A stretch of DNA of 38,475 nt, from the NCBI GenBank assembly GCA_016928515.1, contig JAFGKR010000045.1:1-38475 (forward strand). Reading direction: 5' to 3'. The stretch is from Bacteroidota bacterium (lineage in GTDB: Bacteria; Bacteroidota; Ignavibacteria; SZUA-365). The position numbers were made by a program, and so were the translations under genes. Below, piece after piece: positions 1-8,667 of the stretch (positions are counted from its first letter, which is position 1; every line of letters begins with the position of its first letter). Below the pieces are notes generated by a model, which was not told where the DNA came from, searched no databases, and worked only from the letters and a program-made list of their open reading frames with translations.

Positions 1-723
1 CTTGCATCTCCCGATGCTGCTTCCGAGGAAATCGTCACGCTCAGACTCATCGGACAGATTGCACGGGAGCAACAGTTCCCCCTGCTCCTCGACACGCTAT
101 TGCAGCTGTGTCTTGACAGAAACGATGTGCAGTCGAAACTTATCGCCTCTGACATTCTTGCCCGGGACAGTCTTTTTGCGGATGCACTCGGGATTCTGAA
201 CAGTTACAGTTTCGTCGGGAGCACTGACCTGATGAAACGCGCGTTGCTGCGCAAGGCCGTCCTGTATCCGCGAGCGGTAGATGGCGGATTTCGCCGCGGT
301 CTCTCGGTGTGTGATTCCCTGCTGCAAATCGATCCACAGGATCCGATGATATCGGAATTCATTCGGCACTATCCGCTCCTGTACTGTGGCCTCAAACGGA
401 TCAGAGGAAATCAGATTCCAAAGAAATCCCTTACCCGGGTATTCGATCGCATCCTCCCCGAGGGATTCGGGATCTGGCCCAACTACCCCAATCCCTTCCG
501 CGACGTCACGTCTTTCACCTTCAAGCTCGGGAAGGCAATGCATGTCCGGCTTACCATCCATGACGCGATGGGACGCGAGGTGGCGCTCCTCGCCGACACC
601 GATTACACCCGCGGCGTGCATTCGCTCGTGCTGCGCAGCGCGCAAATGCCCAGCGGACTGTACTTCGCCCGTTTCGTCACCGACCAGGGCGTGATGCAAC
701 GGAAAATGCTGCTGTTGCGGTGA
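1..723 (+). CDS. T9SS-secreted protein, C-terminal part (5' end outside the window)
   Basis: The frame is open from base 1 (it reads LASPDAASEEIV...), so the gene starts upstream; the TTG at 100 in the ORF track is an internal codon. The first 140 or so visible residues are a helical-looking, unrecognised segment. The last 80 or so form a type IX secretion 'type A' sorting domain: a NYPNPF motif, then beta-strand repeats with 'TIHDAMGREVALL', 'SGLYFARFVTD' and a basic end (QRKMLLLR). Such a tail sends the protein across the outer membrane through the PorU/V machinery, where it is cleaved or anchored. The function of the passenger cannot be told from this part. Family assignment of the tail is confident. 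Confidence 0.85.
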   Translation, partial: LASPDAASEEIVTLRLIGQIAREQQFPLLLDTLLQLCLDRNDVQSKLIASDILARDSLFADALGILNSYSFVGSTDLMKRALLRKAVLYPRAVDGGFRRGLSVCDSLLQIDPQDPMISEFIRHYPLLYCGLKRIRGNQIPKKSLTRVFDRILPEGFGIWPNYPNPFRDVTSFTFKLGKAMHVRLTIHDAMGREVALLADTDYTRGVHSLVLRSAQMPSGLYFARFVTDQGVMQRKMLLLR

Positions 724-746
724 TCACGGTTTCTCCATCCAGAACG

Positions 747-783
747 GGAGCGGCCTGCGCACAACGTGTGCGAAGGCCGCTCC
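747..783 (+). terminator. Hairpin just downstream of the T9SS cargo gene
   Basis: GGAGCGGCC (747-755) pairs perfectly with GGCCGCTCC (775-783), and the inner loop can extend the stem (CGCACA/TGTGCG). It begins 24 nt after the stop codon. No real T-run follows (TATTGTATA), so it may act as an mRNA 3'-end stabiliser rather than a strict intrinsic terminator. Confidence 0.5.
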
Positions 784-840
784 TATTGTATATCCCGGAT
801 GTTCCGGAATTCCTTTTCCCCGCCCGGGAAATATCGGGAT

Positions 841-869
841 GCCCGAGCAGTCGCTCACGGGGCGTTTTT
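841..869 (+). terminator. Possible intrinsic terminator
   Basis: GCCC-GAGC-AGTC-GCTC-ACG-GGGC folds into a two-part stem and is followed by GTTTTT. It is the better terminator candidate in the gap between the first gene and the LptD-like gene, though the stem carries a 3-nt bulge. Confidence 0.45.
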
Positions 870-923
870 GCTTCGTCATGGGCCGAGGTGTACTTCCGCA
901 TTTTCCTGCAGGCGTTGTTTTCG

Positions 924-931
924 TACCTTTG
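924..931 (+). promoter_or_regulatory. Bacteroidota-type -7 box upstream of the LptD-like gene
   Basis: TACCTTTG is an exact match to the TAnnTTTG -7 consensus known from Bacteroidota primary sigma promoters. It lies about 70 nt before the GTG at 1000. The matching -33 TTTG is poor (only a T-rich stretch near 901), so the call is tentative. Confidence 0.35.
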
Positions 932-999
932 TCAGGAGCTTCCCCGGGACGACCGATCCACTGCGGAACCACCCCTTTCCCTACGAGTAGAATACGTCT

Positions 1000-3822
1000 G
1001 TGAAATTTTTCGTCTGCGCTATACTGCTCGCGTTCGCCATGCCGCCCGGTGCATTGAACGCCCAGATTGAACCGGACAGCACGGCACGGGACCGTGGCGG
1101 TATCGTGCCCGACAGCACGGCGCGGGACACAGGCGGAGTCGTTTTAGACAGTACGGCGCGGGACACGGGTACCCTGGCGGATGACAGCACTGCGTCGCGT
1201 CCACCGCTGACCGTTGCGCAGAAGGACAGCCTCCGCCTCGCCATGGAGGACTCCCTGCGGCTGCGGGCAGATTCCCTGCGTTTCGAGGGCGACAGCGTGA
1301 CGGTGTTCGCCACCAGCAACGAGGTGGACACCATCATCGTTTACAGTGCGAAGGATTCGGTGATCTACCTGCTCGACGACAAGAAAATGCACATGTACGA
1401 GAAAGGGAGTATCGACTACGGCGCGACAGCGGTGCGTGCAGACCGCATTACCATCAACTGGGATGCCTCCACGATCGAAGCACGCGGCGTGCCGGATACG
1501 ACCGGAGAGGGAGGGATGATCGGCACGCCGGTGTTCCGCGAAGGAAGCGAGGAATACACGGGCGAGGAGATGACGTATAACTTCCGCACGAAGAAAGGCG
1601 TGATCACGAAGGGGGAAACCGCCATCGACGACGGCTTTTATCTCGGGGAACGCATCAAGCGCATCTCCGAGGATGAATATTTCATCAGTGGTGGACGCTA
1701 CACCACCTGCGACAATCCGGATCACAAGCATTATTATTTCGGATCCGCGCAGATGAAATTCGTCCCGAACGAGGTGATCGTGGCGCGACCGATCACGTTT
1801 TACGTCGAAGACATCCCCCTGCTGTGGTTGCCGTTCGCGGTCATCCCGAGCAGCGGGGGACGCAGCTCCGGGATTATTTTTCCCTCTTTCGGTTCCGATC
1901 CCTCCCGCGGTCGCTACCTGAAAAACGGCGGCTACTACCTCGCCATGAGTGACTATTGGGATCTCTCGCTCACCGGGGATGTGTTTACGAAGGGCGGCTG
2001 GCTGGCGCGGGCGAACCTTCGCTATGCCCTGCGATACAATTTCTCGGGATCCGTCACCGCAAGTTACGGCCGGCAGAACCGGCAGATCGGCAACGTGTTT
2101 CGTCCGGATGATCCCATGCAGACGGAGTGGAGTCTGCAGATCAGCCACAACCAGGAAATCGATCCCACATCACGTATCACCGCGGATGTGAACATCCTCA
2201 CGCAGGAGTACTACAACAGCTTCAGCACCAATCTGAACGACCTGCTGCGTACCAACGCCCGCTCAAGCGCCTCGTACTCGAAATCCTGGGAAGGAACGAA
2301 CCGCAGCATCTCCGTCGGTCTGCAGCGCGACCAGGATTTGGTCAACGGCACCTCCACCACGACGCTTCCCGATATCCGCTTCAACCAGTCGCAGATCTAT
2401 CCCTTTCGCGGCGACGGTGGGTTCGGTGATCAGGCCTGGTACGAGATGATCGGCTTCAGTTACTCCGGGCAGTTTCTCAACCGGCTTGAAACCAACGAGG
2501 TGCAGAAGTATGACGCCGCGCTCGACTCGACGGTCAGCGGGAAGGAAAACTTCGACCGCAGGGGAGTTCAGCATCGTATCAGCCTGATTTCCACACCGAA
2601 ATTCGGCTACTTCACCATATCCCCCAGCTTCACCTACCAGGAACGCTGGTACGACCATCGCACCGAGCGCTTCTTCAACGAAGAGCGCCGTGTGCTCGAT
2701 GCCCGTGACGCCGGTGGCTTCTTTGCCGTCCGCACATTCAATGCCGGCCTGAGCGCGAGCACCAAGCTGTACGGCATGTTCGAGCCCAACGCCCTCGGTA
2801 TCATCGGATTCCGGCATACGCTGCAGCCGTCGGTGTCCTACAGCTGGAATCCCGATTTCTCGAAGGAATCCTGGGGCTACTACCAGAGCTATACCGACAG
2901 TACCGGCCAAGATGTTCGCTACGATCCGTATACCGGATACAGCTACCTGCCGGGGGAGGTGTTCGGTGGTGTCGGCTCCGGCGAGTCGCAGACCATGGGC
3001 TTGCGGCTCTCCAACATTTTCGAGATGAAGCTCGATCCGCTCGCGGACGACAGCACGCAGACGCCGCGGAAATTTCAGCTCTTCACCCTCGACGCCTCGA
3101 CGAACTACAACTTCGTCAAGGACAGCATGCGGCTCGGGAATCTGAGTCTCAGCTACCGCACGAGCATACAAAACCTGCTCGAACTGCAGGGAGGAGCGAC
3201 GTTCTCGCCATACGTGTTCATCAGGGACAGGCAGGAAGTGGATGATGACGGAACGCTTCGCACCATCACCGGTCGCGAGATCGGACAGTACATGTGGGAG
3301 GCGGGACAGGGGCCGGCCCGACTGACGGAATTCAATATCCGACTCAATACATCGCTGTCGCATACCATGTTCAAGAGCGAGAAAGAGGAAGCGACAGATC
3401 AGGGAGCCGGGAGCGACGAAGAAGAGGAGGACACGGGACGCAGCCGGCGTCGCTCCTCCGCGATCGATCTGGATGCACCCTATAATTTCAGTATTCCGTG
3501 GAATCTCTCGCTCGGATACGACTACCGCGTCTCGCGCTTCAATCCCGATCGGGAGACGCGCAATTCGAATCTCCGCGCCAACATGACATTCAGCCTGACG
3601 CCCAGCTGGCATTTCACCGTCAGCGGTTACTACGATATCTTCAACAAGGAACTCGGCGCGCCGTCCATCAACATTCGCAAGGACCTCCATTGCTGGGAGA
3701 TGGACTTCCAGTGGGTCCCCGGCGGTGTGTACCGCAGCTTTTTCTTCGTGCTGCGTCTCAAATCACCCCAGCTGCAGGACATCAAACTCGAGAAGCGCGG
3801 CAGTGACCGGGCCGTGTATTGA
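1000..3822 (+). CDS. LptD-like outer-membrane LPS-assembly protein
   Basis: The 940-aa protein begins at GTG; the frame then gives a clean signal peptide (MKFFVCAILLAFAMPPGALNA-Q), which an ATG start at codon 14 would destroy. After a Ser/Asp-rich 12-residue repeat comes an OstA/LptA-like beta-jellyroll (about 115-240, 'VIYLLDDKKMHMYEKGSIDYGATAVRADRI'), then the segment typical of FCB LptD-like proteins ('ARPITFYVEDIPLLWLPFAVIPSSGGRSSGIIFPSFG'), then alternating beta-barrel strands to the C-terminus. Proteins of this family insert lipopolysaccharide into the outer leaflet together with LptE. Length fits the family. An acidic loop (about 800-825, DEEEEDTGRSRRRS) lies late in the barrel. Sequence divergence from proteobacterial LptD is large, so no symbol is given. 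Confidence 0.82.
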   Translation: MKFFVCAILLAFAMPPGALNAQIEPDSTARDRGGIVPDSTARDTGGVVLDSTARDTGTLADDSTASRPPLTVAQKDSLRLAMEDSLRLRADSLRFEGDSVTVFATSNEVDTIIVYSAKDSVIYLLDDKKMHMYEKGSIDYGATAVRADRITINWDASTIEARGVPDTTGEGGMIGTPVFREGSEEYTGEEMTYNFRTKKGVITKGETAIDDGFYLGERIKRISEDEYFISGGRYTTCDNPDHKHYYFGSAQMKFVPNEVIVARPITFYVEDIPLLWLPFAVIPSSGGRSSGIIFPSFGSDPSRGRYLKNGGYYLAMSDYWDLSLTGDVFTKGGWLARANLRYALRYNFSGSVTASYGRQNRQIGNVFRPDDPMQTEWSLQISHNQEIDPTSRITADVNILTQEYYNSFSTNLNDLLRTNARSSASYSKSWEGTNRSISVGLQRDQDLVNGTSTTTLPDIRFNQSQIYPFRGDGGFGDQAWYEMIGFSYSGQFLNRLETNEVQKYDAALDSTVSGKENFDRRGVQHRISLISTPKFGYFTISPSFTYQERWYDHRTERFFNEERRVLDARDAGGFFAVRTFNAGLSASTKLYGMFEPNALGIIGFRHTLQPSVSYSWNPDFSKESWGYYQSYTDSTGQDVRYDPYTGYSYLPGEVFGGVGSGESQTMGLRLSNIFEMKLDPLADDSTQTPRKFQLFTLDASTNYNFVKDSMRLGNLSLSYRTSIQNLLELQGGATFSPYVFIRDRQEVDDDGTLRTITGREIGQYMWEAGQGPARLTEFNIRLNTSLSHTMFKSEKEEATDQGAGSDEEEEDTGRSRRRSSAIDLDAPYNFSIPWNLSLGYDYRVSRFNPDRETRNSNLRANMTFSLTPSWHFTVSGYYDIFNKELGAPSINIRKDLHCWEMDFQWVPGGVYRSFFFVLRLKSPQLQDIKLEKRGSDRAVY
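1075..1197 (+). repeat. 36-bp in-frame tandem repeat in the LptD-like gene
   Basis: GACAGCACGG-type units start at 1075, 1111, 1147 and 1183, exactly 36 bp apart. They encode DSTARDRGGIVP / DSTARDTGGVVL / DSTARDTGTLAD and a decayed fourth DSTASRPP. The repeat follows the signal peptide and probably forms a disordered periplasmic linker. Confidence 0.85.
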
Positions 3823-3983
3823 CAACCTCCCTGACGAATCCGCAGAGGATGTCCTCACAAAGGTGAACTCGCTGGTACGGCTGTCCCGAGGGACTTTTCA
3901 AATTTGAATCATTTCTCGTGTCCATGCATCTCATGCAGGGTGGCGGTGATTTCGCATTGCCGTCGGCGACGGAACTTCGTATT

Positions 3984-4014
3984 TTGAAACTTTACATCGA
4001 ATTTTCGCTACTTA
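3984..4014 (+). promoter_or_regulatory. Candidate promoter for dsbD
   Basis: TTGAAA (3984-3989) and TACTTA (4009-4014) are 19 nt apart, a spacing seen in Bacteroidota -33/-7 promoters. The implied start point leaves only about 10 nt of leader before the ATG at 4030. Motif quality is modest. The rest of the 207-nt gap shows nothing else. Confidence 0.3.
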
Positions 4015-4029
4015 CCATCCCATGGCACC

Positions 4030-6072
4030 ATGAAACGACTGTACACGCTCCCTCTCCTCGCCATCTTCTCGGTAGTACTCCTCACACCGCTTCACGCCCA
4101 GGAAGCCGCAACGTGGTCGGCCAGAGCCGCCACCGCAGTGGTACAGGTAGGCAGTACCGTGGACGTAAAGGTCACGGCGGATGTCAACAAGGGGTGGCAC
4201 ATTTATTCCGTCACGCCGATGGAGGAAGGACCAGTTCCCACCGAAATCGATTTCGCGGCGAATTCACCGTTCGTTCGCTCCGGCAGTGTCCGTCAGCCGA
4301 AACCCATCGTCAAATACGACGAGGCCTTCGGTATCGATACGGAATATTTCGATGATGACGTGACGTTCACGCTCACCGCAAAGGTGAAGAAGGATGCGAA
4401 GCCGGGGAAGCAGAAGGTTGTCGTTGAGGTCACGTTCATGGCATGCAACGACCGCATGTGCCTGCCGCCGAAAACGGTGGAAGTGCCTTTCGACATCACG
4501 ATCGAAGCGGCATCCGCTGCAGCGGAACAGACGACCGATGAAAGTGCCATGACCGCGGAAAAGGGAGCGGAAGGGACGGAAGAATCATCCGGAACAGCGA
4601 CGACGGAGGAAACGGAGCAGTCCGCCGCTGCGGGTCAGACAGGGGAAGAGGAATCGCTCGGATACGGCGATGAACGGGATGTGGAAAAGGCCAAGGAAGA
4701 AGGGCTCTGGGCGTATATCGGATTGGCGATGTCCGTCGGCGCTCTGGCACTGCTCACACCATGCGTATTCCCGATGATTCCAATCACCGTGAGTTTTTTC
4801 ACGAAGCGCGAGGCTGCCACGCGCTTCCAGTCTGTGCGTGATGCCCTTATCTATTCTTTCGGCATCATCTTTACCTTCACAGGACTGGGGATACTTCTGG
4901 CTCTGATATTCGGGGCGTCTGGTATCAATCAGTTCGCGGCGAATCCGTGGATGAACATTCTTATCGCCCTTGTGTTCATCGTGTTCGCGCTGAACCTGTT
5001 CGGCCTGTTCGAAATCGTCATCCCTTCCGGCATCCTGACCAAGCTCACGGTCGCCTCCGGCAGCGGACAGGGCATCACGAGCCTTCTGCTGATGGGTCTC
5101 ACCTTCACATTGACCAGTTTCACCTGCACGGTGCCGTTTGTCGGTACGGTGATGGTTGCGGCCGCAAAAGGAGAGATCTGGTGGTCCATCGTCGGGATGC
5201 TGGCCTTCTCCACGGTCTTCGCACTGCCGTTCTTCCTGCTTGCGCTGTTCCCGTCCTGGCTCAAGTCCATGCCGAAAAGTGGTGGCTGGCTGAATTCCGT
5301 CAAGGTCGTCATGGGCTTCCTCGAACTCGCGGCGGCGATGAAATTCATCTCCAACGTCGATCTGATCTGGGGCATCGGCGTGCTCAGCCGTGATCTCTTT
5401 CTCAGCTTCTGGGTCGGAATCGGCATCCTGATCACCGTTTACCTGCTTGGGAAATTCCAGCTGCCACATGACAGCCCGCTCGAGAAGGTCGGTGTGGTGC
5501 GTATGATGTGGGCGGTGTTTTTCCTCGGTATCTCCGTGTACCTGTACACGGGCCTGAACGACAGGCCTCTGGGTGAACTTGATGCGTTTCTTCCACCCAT
5601 GCATTATCAGGAGACGATTCAGTCCGCCTCAATGGGAGCGGCCGTTGGTGGAGGGACGACAAGCGGGCACGCGAAATCCGGGGAGCGATGGTACTCGGAT
5701 TACGACAGTGCTCTGAAGGCGGCACAGGAGGAGGGGAAACCGGTCTTTCTCGATTTCACCGGCTTTGCGTGCACAAACTGCCGGTGGATGGAAGCGAATA
5801 TCTTTCCGCGTTCCGATGTGACGGTTCTGTTCGAGGAGTATATTCTCCTGCGTCTCTACACGGACGGGCAGGGAGAGATCTACGATCGGAACCGCGAGTT
5901 TCAGGAAACGCGTTTCGGCACGGTTGCGCTTCCGCTGTACGTGACCCTGATGCCGGACGGTGAAAAGCTCGACGCCTTTCCGGGAATGACCCGCAAGCCA
6001 CAGGAATTTGTGCGTTTTCTGGAGGAAGGGCTGCGCAAGTTCGCAAAGGGACAGAGTGTGGCGGTGAGATGA
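4030..6072 (+). CDS. dsbD: Thiol:disulfide interchange protein DsbD
   Basis: The 680-aa protein carries reducing power from cytoplasmic thioredoxin across the inner membrane to periplasmic partners. It shows the three classic modules. A signal peptide (MKRLYTLPLLAIFSVVLLTPLHAQ) leads into an N-terminal DsbD-alpha domain with the cysteine pair C139-NDRM-C144. A Glu/Thr-rich linker (about 160-230) follows. The eight-helix CcdA-like membrane domain has its redox pair in LTPCVFPM (C245) and TSFTCTVPF (C366). A C-terminal thioredoxin domain has FACTNCRW (C581, C584). All six redox cysteines are present, so it should be active. The N-terminal pair has four intervening residues, where E. coli has five. 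A 45-bp repeat array starts at the stop codon. Confidence 0.95.
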   Translation: MKRLYTLPLLAIFSVVLLTPLHAQEAATWSARAATAVVQVGSTVDVKVTADVNKGWHIYSVTPMEEGPVPTEIDFAANSPFVRSGSVRQPKPIVKYDEAFGIDTEYFDDDVTFTLTAKVKKDAKPGKQKVVVEVTFMACNDRMCLPPKTVEVPFDITIEAASAAAEQTTDESAMTAEKGAEGTEESSGTATTEETEQSAAAGQTGEEESLGYGDERDVEKAKEEGLWAYIGLAMSVGALALLTPCVFPMIPITVSFFTKREAATRFQSVRDALIYSFGIIFTFTGLGILLALIFGASGINQFAANPWMNILIALVFIVFALNLFGLFEIVIPSGILTKLTVASGSGQGITSLLLMGLTFTLTSFTCTVPFVGTVMVAAAKGEIWWSIVGMLAFSTVFALPFFLLALFPSWLKSMPKSGGWLNSVKVVMGFLELAAAMKFISNVDLIWGIGVLSRDLFLSFWVGIGILITVYLLGKFQLPHDSPLEKVGVVRMMWAVFFLGISVYLYTGLNDRPLGELDAFLPPMHYQETIQSASMGAAVGGGTTSGHAKSGERWYSDYDSALKAAQEEGKPVFLDFTGFACTNCRWMEANIFPRSDVTVLFEEYILLRLYTDGQGEIYDRNREFQETRFGTVALPLYVTLMPDGEKLDAFPGMTRKPQEFVRFLEEGLRKFAKGQSVAVR

Positions 6073-6205
6073 GAGAGCTTCTCTGAGTCGCCAGGTCACC
6101 GGGTTCCGAACAAGAGAGAGAGCTTCTCCGAGTCCCCAAGTCACCGGGTTCCGAACCAGAGAGAGCGGTTCTCTGAGTCGCCAGGTCACCGGGCTCCGAG
6201 ATCAG
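6071..6205 (+). repeat. Three-copy 45-bp tandem repeat
   Basis: TTCTCTGAGTCGCCAGGTCACCGGG-like units begin at 6079, 6124 and 6169, exactly 45 bp apart, each preceded by a GAGAGAG purine block. Copies differ at a few positions. The array begins at the dsbD stop codon and is non-coding on the plus strand; the minus-strand ORF over it is a shadow made of 15-residue repeats. Confidence 0.9.
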
Positions 6206-6220
6206 AGAGGAGCTTCAGGA

Positions 6221-6256
6221 AACCCCTTTTCCCGTATGGCGAAACGGGGTTTTTTG
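6221..6256 (+). terminator. Intrinsic terminator between dsbD and fni
   Basis: AACCCC...GGGGTT, with the nested alternative CCCGT/ACGGG (6231-6235/6244-6248), is followed directly by TTTTTT. It closes the dsbD transcript before the long operon. An AT-rich stretch after it (6259-6280, with TTTTGTACTTTATTTG) is the likely promoter zone for fni, but no confident boxes can be named. Confidence 0.75.
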
Positions 6257-6344
6257 CCATTTCTTTTGTACTTTATTTGTCCTGAAACTCCCTCAGCCCG
6301 TGGCGATTCCGGGACGCATTCGCGCTTTTTGGAGCAGTCTGTCG

Positions 6345-7379
6345 ATGTCGAACACCCCCTCTCGCAAGAAAGACCATGTTGATCTCTGCGTGAACGAACA
6401 GGTTTCTTTCCGCGAGAAATCCAATGGTCTGGAGGAGTGGTGCTTCCCTCACAATGCACTGCCGGAACTCAACGTCGAGGAAATCGATCCCTCCGTCGAA
6501 TTTCTGGGCAAACGACTCTCGTTTCCGCTGCTGATTTCCGGGATGACGGGCGGTTACGAAGAGGCACAACGCATCAATAGCGGTCTTGCCGAGGTGGCGG
6601 AGGATCTGCGCCTTGCGATCGGTGCCGGGAGCATGCGTCAGGCACTGGAAAACGACCTCTATCACGAATCCTACCGCATCATGCGCCGCAATGCGCCCAC
6701 GATTCCGATTCTTGCGAATATCGGTGCGGTCGAGGTCGCAGCGATGGAAGACGCGCGTCCCGCGCAATACCTGGTGGATCTGCTTGAGGCCGATGCCATG
6801 GTGGTGCACACAAACCCTCTGCAGGAATTCCTCCAACCCGAAGGCGAGGCACATTTCCGCGGCGTGCTCAAAGGACTCGAACTGCTCAGTCGTGAACTCC
6901 CCGTCCCGGTGATTCTCAAGGAAGTCGGTGCGGGCATATCGCGCGAGGTGGCGATGCGCGCCCACGAGGCCGGTGTGCAGTGGATAGACGTGGCCGGTGC
7001 AGGAGGAACCAGCTGGGCTGGCGTGGAGATGCTCCGCCGCGCTGACGGCTGCGAAATCTCGCAGGAATTCTGGGATTGGGGCATCCCGACGGCGCTGGCG
7101 CTCGAAGAACTGCGCATCAATCGTCCCCCGGACATGCATGTGATTGCTTCAGGAGGGATCGTCGACGGGGTGATGATCGCAAAATGCATCGCTCTCGGCG
7201 CGGATCTCGCCGGATCAGCGCGTCCCCTGCTTACCGCGTTGATCAAGGAAGGAGAAGATGCTCTGCGAAAACGGCTCTGCGGCTGGAAACGAGATCTTGT
7301 CGGGGTTATGTTTCTCACCGGTGCGGCGGATATCTCCCGTCTCCGCCGGAAACCGATCTGCAAACGCAATGAATGCTGA
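6345..7379 (+). CDS. fni: Type 2 isopentenyl-diphosphate delta-isomerase
   Basis: This FMN- and NADPH-dependent enzyme interconverts isopentenyl and dimethylallyl diphosphate. The 344-aa protein shows the family opening (SRKKDHVDLC), 'PLLISGMTGG', 'AIGAGSMRQAL', 'NIGAVEV', 'VHTNPLQE', 'ILKEVGAGISREVA', 'WIDVAGAGGTSWAGVE' and 'IASGGIVDGVMIAKCIALGADL', the TIM-barrel FMN/phosphate sites. The ORF track start at 6300 (GTG) is replaced by ATG 6345, because the family begins just before RKKDH and GGAG lies 10 nt upstream. It heads the long gene chain and is 3 nt from the prenyl synthase. IspH in this window shows the cell uses the MEP pathway, where Idi is not strictly essential but balances the two isomers. 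Confidence 0.93.
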   Translation: MSNTPSRKKDHVDLCVNEQVSFREKSNGLEEWCFPHNALPELNVEEIDPSVEFLGKRLSFPLLISGMTGGYEEAQRINSGLAEVAEDLRLAIGAGSMRQALENDLYHESYRIMRRNAPTIPILANIGAVEVAAMEDARPAQYLVDLLEADAMVVHTNPLQEFLQPEGEAHFRGVLKGLELLSRELPVPVILKEVGAGISREVAMRAHEAGVQWIDVAGAGGTSWAGVEMLRRADGCEISQEFWDWGIPTALALEELRINRPPDMHVIASGGIVDGVMIAKCIALGADLAGSARPLLTALIKEGEDALRKRLCGWKRDLVGVMFLTGAADISRLRRKPICKRNEC

Positions 7380-7382
7380 CCC

Positions 7383-8363
7383 ATGAATGAATTCCTCGAG
7401 CGGTACACCGCATACCGCGAATTGATCGACCGCCGACTTTCCAATGTCATCGACCGGGACGAACCGGTAACCATGTACGAACCGGCCCGGTACGTGCTCA
7501 GCGGAGGAGGCAAACGTATACGACCCGTCCTGGTGATGCTTGCCTGTCAGGCCGCCGGCGGCGATCCCATGGATGCCGTCGATGCGGGCGTTGCCGTGGA
7601 AATCCTTCACAACTTCACACTCGTGCACGACGATATCATGGACCGCGCCGACACCCGCCGCGGACGCGAGACCGTTCACCGCAAGTGGGATGAAAATATC
7701 GCCATCCTCGTCGGTGACGAACTGATGGGGATCGCCTACAAGACCCTGCTCAATACGGAACGGGGCGATGTCCGTGCGCTCACGCGTGTGTTCACCGAAG
7801 GAGTCATCGAGGTCTGCGAGGGGCAGAGCTACGACAAGGAATTCGAGGCGCTGCCTTCCGTCACGGAAGAGCAGTACCTGATGATGATCGGCAAAAAAAC
7901 CGGTTGGCTGGTCGCGATCTCTGCGGAAATGGGTGCCATCATCGCCGGTGCCGACGCTGCACAGACCGCCGCACTTGTCGAGTACGGCCGCTGCGTGGGA
8001 CGTGCCTTTCAGGTTCAGGACGACCTTCTTGACGTTGTCGCCGACAAGAAGACCTTTGGTAAGCCGATAGGCGGGGATATCATAGAGGGAAAGAAGACGT
8101 TTCTGCTTGTGCATGCGCTCTCCGGCGCAACCGGTGAAGATCTCGACCTCCTGCACGCGGTCGCGACGCACACGGCACCGGCGGTGGAACTCGTGGAGCG
8201 CGTGACGGCAGTGTATGAGAAACTGGGTGTGCTGGAAGACGCACGGAAAAAAATCCAGAAAGACACGTCGGCCGCTCTGCAGGCCCTGGAACGACTCGAC
8301 GACAACCAGGGTCGCCGTATGCTCGCCTGGTTCGCCGAAATGCTTCTGGAACGGCAGTACTGA
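7383..8363 (+). CDS. Polyprenyl diphosphate synthase (short-chain type)
   Basis: This trans-isoprenyl diphosphate synthase (326 aa) condenses isopentenyl diphosphate with an allylic primer. GGKRIRPVL, the first aspartate-rich motif HDDIMDRADTRRG (from D83) and the second VQDDLLDVVAD (from D213) are all intact. The residue five places before the first motif is aromatic (NFTLVHDDIMD, Phe). In this family that limits chain growth to about C15-C20, while long-chain enzymes such as IspB have Ala there. The lack of a two-residue insertion in DDIMD resembles archaeal-type GGPP synthases. It sits directly after the IPP isomerase, so the two probably feed one another. Exact product length is not certain. 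Confidence 0.92.
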   Translation: MNEFLERYTAYRELIDRRLSNVIDRDEPVTMYEPARYVLSGGGKRIRPVLVMLACQAAGGDPMDAVDAGVAVEILHNFTLVHDDIMDRADTRRGRETVHRKWDENIAILVGDELMGIAYKTLLNTERGDVRALTRVFTEGVIEVCEGQSYDKEFEALPSVTEEQYLMMIGKKTGWLVAISAEMGAIIAGADAAQTAALVEYGRCVGRAFQVQDDLLDVVADKKTFGKPIGGDIIEGKKTFLLVHALSGATGEDLDLLHAVATHTAPAVELVERVTAVYEKLGVLEDARKKIQKDTSAALQALERLDDNQGRRMLAWFAEMLLERQY

Positions 8364-8368
8364 TCCGG

Positions 8369-8641
8369 ATGATCGAACGGGAGATCACCATAAAAAATCG
8401 AACCGGCCTGCACACTCGTCCTGCGGCAGCCCTGGTGAAAACGGCAGCCGGTTTCGTTTCGGAATTCTACATTAAAAAAAATGATTTCGAGATCAACGGA
8501 AAAAGCATCATCGGTGTCATGACCCTTGCCGCAGAACAGGGATCCACACTCGTGCTTACGTTCGACGGCGAGGATGAACAGGAGATGGCGGCTGCGATCG
8601 TCGGACTGTTCGAAGACGGCTTCGGGGAACTGGAACACTGA
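8369..8641 (+). CDS. ptsH: Phosphocarrier protein HPr
   Basis: The 90-aa small phosphocarrier takes phosphate from enzyme I. His15, the phosphorylation site, lies in NRTGLHTRPAA. A Ser at exactly position 46 lies in NGKSIIGVMTLAA, the site used by HPr kinase/phosphorylase where that enzyme exists, so regulatory phosphorylation is possible. It starts 6 nt after the prenyl synthase stop and is followed 27 nt later by enzyme I. No sugar-specific EII gene is seen in the window, so a regulatory rather than transport role is possible. Confidence 0.95.
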   Translation: MIEREITIKNRTGLHTRPAAALVKTAAGFVSEFYIKKNDFEINGKSIIGVMTLAAEQGSTLVLTFDGEDEQEMAAAIVGLFEDGFGELEH

Positions 8642-8667
8642 ATCACAGACACAGCACGGATCTGCGT

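Noticed and set aside
2263-3690. 475-aa minus-strand ORF
   Set aside because: Antisense shadow of the LptD-like gene with no motifs.
6071-6205. CRISPR array
   Set aside because: The 45-bp units are contiguous, imperfect and have no unique spacers.
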